Shown here: positions 58,061 through 64,000 of the stretch, piece by piece
Numbering within the stretch: the stretch's first letter is position 1
Layout of the letters: the number at the start of each line of letters is the position of its first letter
Origin: an uncultured Bacteroidales bacterium
GTDB lineage: Bacteria > Bacteroidota > Bacteroidia > Bacteroidales > F082
DNA length: 64,000 bases
Direction of reading: 5' to 3'
Assembly: GCA_905234765.1 (NCBI GenBank)
Contig: CAJOIF010000016.1
Span: forward strand, 36,332 to 100,331
Notes under the pieces: generated by a model
Database searches by the model: none
What the model saw: only the letters and a program-made list of their open reading frames with translations
Told to the model about the DNA's origin: nothing
Translations under genes and position numbers: made by a program

Positions 58061-58762
58061 ATGAGACGCTTCTTACTCTGTTTTTTGCTTTTGGCCTCCA
58101 TCACTTCCATGGCGCAATACAAGGGTCACGGCGGCCATCCCGTCCCTGGACAACCGTCCGACGCTACCCTTACCATCGTGGCAGCACGCCAACAAGCCTT
58201 TTGGCTTTTTGTCGACGATGTGTTGCAAAACGAACAGCCGGTACACTCCATCCGTATCAACGGTCTTTGGCCCGAAGTGTTTTATGTCCGCGTCGAGCTT
58301 GACAACGCAGCGCAGAACAGCGTGGGTCAGTATGTCGATTTGCGACAATCGCAGGTCTTCAGCATCGCGCAACGTGGCAACTTGTTCGGTTTGGAGGCCA
58401 GCAACGCCAGCGTTCGTCCCGAGCTGACCATGGGGCTGCGTGTCGCGCATGAGCCCATTGCTCCTCCGGCACCACGACCTTTGTCAACTGCCGAATTCGA
58501 CGAGGTATGCGCCTTGATTGAGCGCGAGAGCTACGATAAGACCCGCCTCACCGTGGCCAAACAAGTGACGGAAGCCAACAGGATGACAGCCAAACAGATA
58601 GAGCAAATCACACGGCTTTTCTCCTTTGAGAGTAACAAGTTGGAGTTTGCCAAGTTCGCCTACCCTTTTTGCGTCGACCCCAACAAGTATTATTTGGTGA
58701 ACGAAGCGTTCAGCTACGACAGCTCGAAACAAGAATTGAACGAATACATCAAAGGGCTGTAA
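58061..58762 (+). CDS. Exported DUF4476 domain protein
   Basis: A 233-residue protein with a signal peptide ending ITSMAQ (about residue 18). The first half is beta-rich (VAARQQAFWLFVDDVLQ, IRINGLWPEVFYVRVEL). The C-terminal half (about 140-233) is a DUF4476 domain, a helical repeat domain: STAEFDEVCALIERESYDK, then EANRMTAKQIEQITRLFSF and FAKFAYPFCVDP. Function unknown; found in secreted proteins of Bacteroidota. ATG 58061 is supported by the -7 box; a strong terminator follows. Confidence 0.82.
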   Translation: MRRFLLCFLLLASITSMAQYKGHGGHPVPGQPSDATLTIVAARQQAFWLFVDDVLQNEQPVHSIRINGLWPEVFYVRVELDNAAQNSVGQYVDLRQSQVFSIAQRGNLFGLEASNASVRPELTMGLRVAHEPIAPPAPRPLSTAEFDEVCALIERESYDKTRLTVAKQVTEANRMTAKQIEQITRLFSFESNKLEFAKFAYPFCVDPNKYYLVNEAFSYDSSKQELNEYIKGL

Positions 58763-58764
58763 GA

Positions 58765-58797
58765 CAAAAAAAAGACCGCAATCGCGGTCTTTTTTTC
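58765..58797. terminator. Bidirectional intrinsic terminator
   Basis: GACCGC / GCGGTC core with loop AATC (58774-58789), flanked by eight A and seven T, so the stem extends and either strand has a U-tract; between convergent genes ending at 58762 and 58821. Confidence 0.88.
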
Positions 58798-58820
58798 TTT
58801 CCGTTTAAATACTACTTATA

Positions 58821-59291
58821 TCAGAATCTGTAACGGATGCCGAGAGCGAAGTCGCCCCAGTGGAAGTTCGTGGCAGGAATCAGGTAGAAATACGGACGAA
58901 CATCCAACGACAGTTGCAGCGGAATGGCGGAGAAATTGTACTCCATGCCTCCTTGACCAGCTAAGGCCAAACCGATGGCAGCGTCATTCACGCCCAACGC
59001 CATATCGACGCGGGCACCAGGACCTACATAAAGGCCGAAGTTTTTGGTCACATCAAAAGTGAATTGATAGATAGCGGACAAGCCGGCAAACGAGATTTCC
59101 TCAAAATTGGCCCATCCGAGGTCCAGTTCAATACGGTTGCTTCCCAACACGCGTTGGTAGGAGAGCTCAGCATTGTAACCCTGACCGCCACCCAGACGGA
59201 CACCCAGATTGTTGTTTTGTGCATGGTTTTGTGCACTGGCAGCGAAGGCGAAGCCCAACACTGCAACGAGAACTAAAAATGCTTTTTTCAT
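58821..59291 (-). CDS. Small outer-membrane beta-barrel protein
   Basis: A 156-residue protein with a signal peptide (cleavage after AASAQ, about residue 21). The mature 135 residues show alternating amphipathic strands (GVRLGGGQGYNAELSYQRV, NRIELDLGWANF, FGLYVGPGARVDMALG) and end in R-Y-R-F, the aromatic C-terminal signature of BamA-inserted barrels. About eight strands, so an OmpX/OmpW-size barrel. It starts 36 bp after the M28 peptidase gene ends and may be transcribed with it. Confidence 0.82.
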   Translation of the reverse strand: MKKAFLVLVAVLGFAFAASAQNHAQNNNLGVRLGGGQGYNAELSYQRVLGSNRIELDLGWANFEEISFAGLSAIYQFTFDVTKNFGLYVGPGARVDMALGVNDAAIGLALAGQGGMEYNFSAIPLQLSLDVRPYFYLIPATNFHWGDFALGIRYRF

Positions 59292-59327
59292 GATAAAAAA
59301 GGTTTTGTTATAGAAATAAGTTACTGA

Positions 59328-60335
59328 TTATTCTTCATATACGATATGCAACAGCAGGTCGCCTACCATGCCGAGAGTCGACTTGTCGATGTGTTCGAGG
59401 TTGTCGTTCAAGGTGTGCCACACCTCGGGGAAACAGCCGTTGCTGCTGTTGGGTTGCAAGTCGATGATGTCGATGGTTGGGATGCCCGCCACTTGGTTCA
59501 TGGGGATGTGGTCGTCGCTGATCATGGCACCGAGCTCGTTGCTGAAAGCATGGCGGTAGCCCAGGTCGTAGGCGCGACGCCATACCTTGTTGCTCACCCA
59601 GGCAGCATAGACTTGCGAGTAGTATTCCTTCTCGAAGTTGGGGTTGGCACCGCCTACCATGTCCAAGAGGATGCCGAAATAGGCCTTGTAACCATAGATG
59701 TGGGGATGTGCCGACCAATATTGTGAGCCCAAAGCCCAATGGTTGATGTCTTCGTCATAGTATTCGAGGGACTGCTCCTGATGAGGGCCGTAGTCTTCAA
59801 GGTCGAAAAAGACAATGTCGACACCAAGACCATCGCGCAGAGGTTGGTGGGCGAATTGTCGGGCGCATTCGATGAGGATGCCTACGCCGCTGGCACCGTC
59901 GTTGGCGCCGTCGATGGGTTTGTGGCTGTTGGCCTCGTCGGCGTCATGGTCGGCGAAGGGGCGTGAGTCCCAGTGGGCACAGAGCACGATGCGTTTCTTG
60001 GCTTCGGGGTTGAATACGCCGATGAGATTCTGTCCGTCAATGCCGCGACCATTATAAAGACGAGCCCTAAAATCCTGCACGATGACAGTGTCGGAATACC
60101 TGTTCAGTTGTTCGGTAAGCCATGCGGCACAGTCGGCATGAGCCTGCGACTCAGGCACACGTGGACCGAAACCGGTTTGACATGCCACATAGTGGTAGGC
60201 TGAATCGGCGTTGAACTGCGGCACGGCAACGGCCTTCTTCGTCGTTTTTTGGGTTTGAGGTGTCTCCTGGGGTGTTTTGTCGCCGCAAGAGGCAAGCATC
60301 AAGGCCACCGCAATGATGATGAGCGTTTTCTTCAT
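59328..60335 (-). CDS. M28-family metallopeptidase / glutaminyl-peptide cyclotransferase-like lipoprotein
   Basis: A 335-residue lipoprotein with lipobox L-A-S-C (Cys 16) and a Pro/Thr/Gln linker. The M28 catalytic domain shows the zinc ligands: CAHWDSRPFADHD (His), IDGANDGASGVGIL (bridging Asp), FFDLEDYGPH (catalytic Glu-Glu/Asp region), and W-H-T-L-N-D-N-L (final His); ISDDHIPMNQVAGIPTIDII is also typical. Members are aminopeptidases or bacterial glutaminyl cyclases, which convert N-terminal Gln to pyroglutamate. The two cannot be told apart with certainty, but the W-H-T-L-N-D motif and overall length favour the cyclase-like branch. Cyclases act on many T9SS and other exported proteins in Bacteroidales. 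Promoter at 60354-60361. Confidence 0.83.
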   Translation of the reverse strand: MKKTLIIIAVALMLASCGDKTPQETPQTQKTTKKAVAVPQFNADSAYHYVACQTGFGPRVPESQAHADCAAWLTEQLNRYSDTVIVQDFRARLYNGRGIDGQNLIGVFNPEAKKRIVLCAHWDSRPFADHDADEANSHKPIDGANDGASGVGILIECARQFAHQPLRDGLGVDIVFFDLEDYGPHQEQSLEYYDEDINHWALGSQYWSAHPHIYGYKAYFGILLDMVGGANPNFEKEYYSQVYAAWVSNKVWRRAYDLGYRHAFSNELGAMISDDHIPMNQVAGIPTIDIIDLQPNSSNGCFPEVWHTLNDNLEHIDKSTLGMVGDLLLHIVYEE

Positions 60336-60353
60336 GCTTCTTAGAATGGGCTG

Positions 60354-60361
60354 CAAAAATA
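60354..60361 (-). promoter_or_regulatory. -7 box of M28 peptidase gene
   Basis: TATTTTTG on the minus strand, 19 bp from the ATG at 60335; directly follows the MscS gene end (60385). Confidence 0.65.
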
Positions 60362-60384
60362 CGAAATTAATCCAAGATGAAGTA

Positions 60385-63012
60385 TCATTCTTCTTCTTTG
60401 ACGAGGTGTACGTCGCATTGTGGGAAGGGGATGGCGATGCCATTTTCGTTCAGGGTGTTGTAAATCAGTTCTTTGGCGCGGTCGATATAGCCGACACGTT
60501 CTGCTACGAGCACCTGTTGTTTCACGGCGATGGTGACAGCGCTGTCGTCCATGTCGTCCAAGGTGATGTTGACGCCACGCTTTGCATCCACGATGTCGCG
60601 CCCGAAAGCGTCCTTGCCTTGTAAGGTCTGCAAAGCTGTTCCCAGCAACTCTCGCACACGCTGGATGTCGGTGCCGTAGGCCACACCCACCGTGATTTTC
60701 ACGAACTCATAGCCGTGGTTGCGGGTGAGGTTGCTGAAGTTCTTGGCGAACAGCGTGGCGTTGAGGAACGACATTTGTGCGCCGTCGACGGTCTCAATCT
60801 GAGTGCTCTGGTAGCCGATGTCGGTGACCTTGCCTCGGATGCCGTCGCAGATGATCCAGTCGCCGATGCGCAGGCGGCCCGACATCAGCTGGATGCCATA
60901 GATGAAGTTGTTGAGGGTGTCTTTCATGGCCAAGCCGATACCTGCCGAGAGACCTCCTGCTATGAGACTCAGTGAGTTAGTAGGAATGCGCAACGTTAGG
61001 ACGATGATGACGATATAGGTCATCCACACCAAGACGCTGATGACGCTGTTGCCTAACGACAGGTTGATTTCGTTGTCGCGGATGGTCTTGCGATGGTGTT
61101 TTTTGAGAAAAAGCGCGTAGCGGCACTGCTGCCAGATGGCGTGTAAGGCGCGGTTGGCATAGCGGAACACGAAGAACAGGCTGACCAAGACGAGGATGCC
61201 GTGGAACGACAGCCTAAAGGTCGCGGCACCATTGTCATTGACTAACTCCACGAAGTTTTTATAGTAGATGTTGTTGTATAAGTCCTCGAAATCGAACACG
61301 TCGAGTGCCAGATGGATGCAGAAGGGGATGGACAGCAGTCCCATCACGGGAAGCACCACCTCCTTGACCAAGTCATAGAACCATGAAGCGCCGAACATCA
61401 GTGTCTCCTTGCCGTGGCCGGAGATGAAGTCGATGCGTGCACGGTAATCGTTGATGCGGTGGGTCATCCGTTTATTGCGATATTGGACAATCAGGTATAA
61501 TATGGTATAGATGGTATGGATAGCGGCCAGTTGGAAGTACCACCAGACCAAGATGAGCAGCGAAGCGAAGATGTAGCCCGCAATGGCCACGCCCATGGCG
61601 GCACCCGTCGCCACCAATGATGTCCAGCCTAACAAACGGTCGCTGCGGTCCACCTTGTTGGCATTGCGCAGGCAGGCGAAAAGCTGCCAACAGAAGAAAA
61701 CAATCACCACAGGCGGGAAGATGAAATTCATCAGCGTGTTAGGCATGAAGACGACACGGAATCCGATGACAGCCAAAGCCATACAGAAGGTGGGCAGATA
61801 CAGCCTAACACCATATTTCAACTGGTTGGGTTTCAGTCTGATGTATAAGGCGATAAGAATGGCCGCCAACAGCCATAAGAAGGTGTCGGTGAGATGGGCA
61901 GCGATGTGGAGCAGACCGTCGCCCCCGATATTGGCATTGACGATGATGGTGATGAGGATGGCAACAAGCAGGGAGATGAAACGCCGCTGTTCTTTGTCGA
62001 CACTATCCTTCAACGGCTTGAAATAACGGAAGACGGGGATGAGAAGAAGGGAAGCGATGAGCCAGAACACCATCAGTTCAATGATGAACAAGACAATGAT
62101 GAAGACTTGAAGCGAGTACTCCCAACCTGTGTCGGTAGTGCGTTCAAGACGGCCTTTCCCAAACAATGACGATAGGGAGGTGAGATCGTATTTCTCATTC
62201 GCGTCGCTGGCCGCTTGGCACCAATAGCGTCCCGGACGTTTTAGGATGCTGAGCCATGGGGTCTGGCCCTCAACGAAGATGCGGTTTTGCAGCACCTGAT
62301 AGTAGTCGTGTGCGTATTCGTAAGTCTCCTTCAGGCGTAGGAAAGTCTCGTAATAGTGGATGCTGTCGGCTACCACGAAGGCTTTTGTTTCAGCGTACAT
62401 CTTCAGCAGCTCGCCTGAATAGAATATACATTTTTCGCGGTCGTCCTTACCTTGCTCGTTGAGGACAAAAGGTATGGAGAGAGAATCGGCCATGGCCTTG
62501 ATTTCCTCTTCCAGTTCGAAATGCGTCCTGCTGAAGAAGAGCGGGCTCAGGGAGTCGTAATGGAAGAGCAGGCTGTCAGGCACACCGATGATGGTGTCGA
62601 GTTCGGGAGGGAGACGGCGCAACGACTCGATGAGACGGGCATGGCGTTCCATTTCGACATTGAGGTTCGTAACGATGCGGTCGAAGGGGCCACGGTCTTG
62701 GTTGAACTCGTTGTATTTCTGGGTGACCTTCTGCAAAGCGTAGCTCACATCGAAGGTGAAGCCTTGTTTTTGTGAATATAGCATCAGCGAGAGCTCGTCG
62801 CACTGCTTCATCACTTCGATCATCTTCTGGCGTTGTTTTTCGTAGTCCTCGGTAAGTCGGTCGCGGTTTTTGTCGATTTGTCGATGGTCGGCGTTCAGTT
62901 CGTTGCGCAACACACGAAGGGTACGGTTCAGGTTTTGGCCATAAGAGATGGCAAAGAGGGGCGCTGTTATAGCCAGGAAGGCGGCCAGGAAAAGCAGGCG
63001 TTTTTTTCTCAT
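60385..63012 (-). CDS. Large mechanosensitive ion channel (MscS family)
   Basis: An 875-residue protein. N-terminal signal/anchor, then a long periplasmic helical domain (about 25-300, QIDKNRDRLTEDYEKQRQK), several membrane segments (about 340-650), and a C-terminal MscS core: pore helix with AGGLSAGIGLAMKDTLNNF, then GIQLMSGRLRIGDWIICDG and the cytoplasmic beta domain GKVTDIGYQSTQIETVDG. It releases solutes on membrane stretch after osmotic downshift. Size and layout are like MscK/YnaI-type large members. ATG 63010-63012 is chosen with the -7 box at 63038-63045. Confidence 0.9.
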   Translation of the reverse strand: MRKKRLLFLAAFLAITAPLFAISYGQNLNRTLRVLRNELNADHRQIDKNRDRLTEDYEKQRQKMIEVMKQCDELSLMLYSQKQGFTFDVSYALQKVTQKYNEFNQDRGPFDRIVTNLNVEMERHARLIESLRRLPPELDTIIGVPDSLLFHYDSLSPLFFSRTHFELEEEIKAMADSLSIPFVLNEQGKDDREKCIFYSGELLKMYAETKAFVVADSIHYYETFLRLKETYEYAHDYYQVLQNRIFVEGQTPWLSILKRPGRYWCQAASDANEKYDLTSLSSLFGKGRLERTTDTGWEYSLQVFIIVLFIIELMVFWLIASLLLIPVFRYFKPLKDSVDKEQRRFISLLVAILITIIVNANIGGDGLLHIAAHLTDTFLWLLAAILIALYIRLKPNQLKYGVRLYLPTFCMALAVIGFRVVFMPNTLMNFIFPPVVIVFFCWQLFACLRNANKVDRSDRLLGWTSLVATGAAMGVAIAGYIFASLLILVWWYFQLAAIHTIYTILYLIVQYRNKRMTHRINDYRARIDFISGHGKETLMFGASWFYDLVKEVVLPVMGLLSIPFCIHLALDVFDFEDLYNNIYYKNFVELVNDNGAATFRLSFHGILVLVSLFFVFRYANRALHAIWQQCRYALFLKKHHRKTIRDNEINLSLGNSVISVLVWMTYIVIIVLTLRIPTNSLSLIAGGLSAGIGLAMKDTLNNFIYGIQLMSGRLRIGDWIICDGIRGKVTDIGYQSTQIETVDGAQMSFLNATLFAKNFSNLTRNHGYEFVKITVGVAYGTDIQRVRELLGTALQTLQGKDAFGRDIVDAKRGVNITLDDMDDSAVTIAVKQQVLVAERVGYIDRAKELIYNTLNENGIAIPFPQCDVHLVKEEE

Positions 63013-63037
63013 AGGTTTCTCATGCTGATTATGGGGG

Positions 63038-63045
63038 CAAAAATA
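63038..63045 (-). promoter_or_regulatory. -7 box of MscS-type gene
   Basis: TATTTTTG on the minus strand, 26 bp from the ATG at 63012. Confidence 0.65.
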
Positions 63046-63162
63046 GGAAAAAAGGTGGTACGTGAAAACGGGCGGAGTTATTCTTTTATCGAGGGTGTTG
63101 GGGTGTTCGGCTGAGGTGATTTGTGGGTAAGTAGTTAAGAACAAGATAAACTACATCAAACA

Positions 63163-63199
63163 AAAAAAAAGGTGCAACCCTTTCGGATTACACCTTTTT
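63163..63199 (-). terminator. Intrinsic terminator of dnaK
   Basis: Stem AAAAAGGTG / CACCTTTTT with inner pairs and a TTTC-type loop, and a long T-run on the minus strand; 22 bp after the dnaK stop codon. Confidence 0.85.
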
Positions 63200-63220
63200 G
63201 ATAGTTGTTTGAGAAGTACT

Positions 63221-64000
<780 letters not shown>

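Overview
The window looks like a chromosome piece from a Bacteroidota bacterium, most likely an uncultured gut- or rumen-type member of the Bacteroidales. Several independent signs agree. Almost every transcription unit starts behind a TAnnTTTG box, the -7 element of the Bacteroidota sigma factor, and Shine-Dalgarno sites are rare. Type IX secretion and gliding genes are present (porZ, gldH, gldF, gldG, and T9SS C-terminal sorting domains). There is also a UpxY-type NusG paralogue, a TonB receptor with a carboxypeptidase-like plug, and families typical of the phylum (DUF2461, DUF4340, DUF4476, Big_5 lipoprotein, THUMP-like methyltransferase). No tRNA, rRNA, CRISPR array or transposase was seen. 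The genome is compact: many genes overlap by 4 bp (ATGA) and the few gaps carry promoters, terminators or palindromic repeats.

Layout. 1-6.2 kb: the end of dnaG, a MATE exporter with a coupled small protein, a DUF2461 gene, a secreted EEP nuclease with a T9SS sorting domain, and three tandem lipoprotein genes, two of them clear paralogues. 6.2-12.8 kb: an rRNA methyltransferase, adenine deaminase with a GNAT acetyltransferase, and the elongasome pair mrdA-rodA. 12.9-18.3 kb: gldH leading into a minimal exopolysaccharide unit (Wza-like, Wzc-like kinase with a Tyr-Gly tail, UpxY), then a coiled-coil membrane protein. 18.3-21.3 kb: porZ-recO. 21.5-24.1 kb: a more AT-rich accessory patch with two secreted proteins sharing a leader sequence, a small HTH regulator behind a strongly folded leader, and a 58-residue protein. 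24.3-31.2 kb: an RluB/RsuA-type pseudouridine synthase with a long Arg-Asp repeat tail, a THUMP-like methyltransferase, and gldF-gldG-DUF4340. 31.2-35.8 kb: an O-acetylation cassette (MBOAT plus two SGNH proteins). 35.9-43.2 kb: a TonB receptor with a small His/Cys-rich partner, preceded by four tightly coupled genes for exported proteins of unknown role, including an 850-residue leucine-rich-repeat protein.

43.3-49.9 kb: pfkA-comB-thpR, an AT-rich type II restriction-modification pair, and aspS. 50-56.3 kb: a Big_5 lipoprotein convergent with ileS-dksA-lspA. 56.4-64 kb: a small protein with a C-terminal anchor, the remains of a T9SS cargo gene, a DUF4476 protein, a small outer-membrane barrel, an M28 metallopeptidase, a large MscS-type channel and the 3' end of dnaK.

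The least explained parts are: (i) a 78-bp palindromic repeat carried in frame inside comB; (ii) the four-gene exported/LRR cluster at 38.7-43.2 kb; (iii) the folded, possibly switching leader of the small HTH gene at 23.5 kb; (iv) three families of dispersed intergenic palindromes; and (v) a T9SS cargo gene collapsed to its signal peptide plus its C-terminal part, with the join at a short microhomology.
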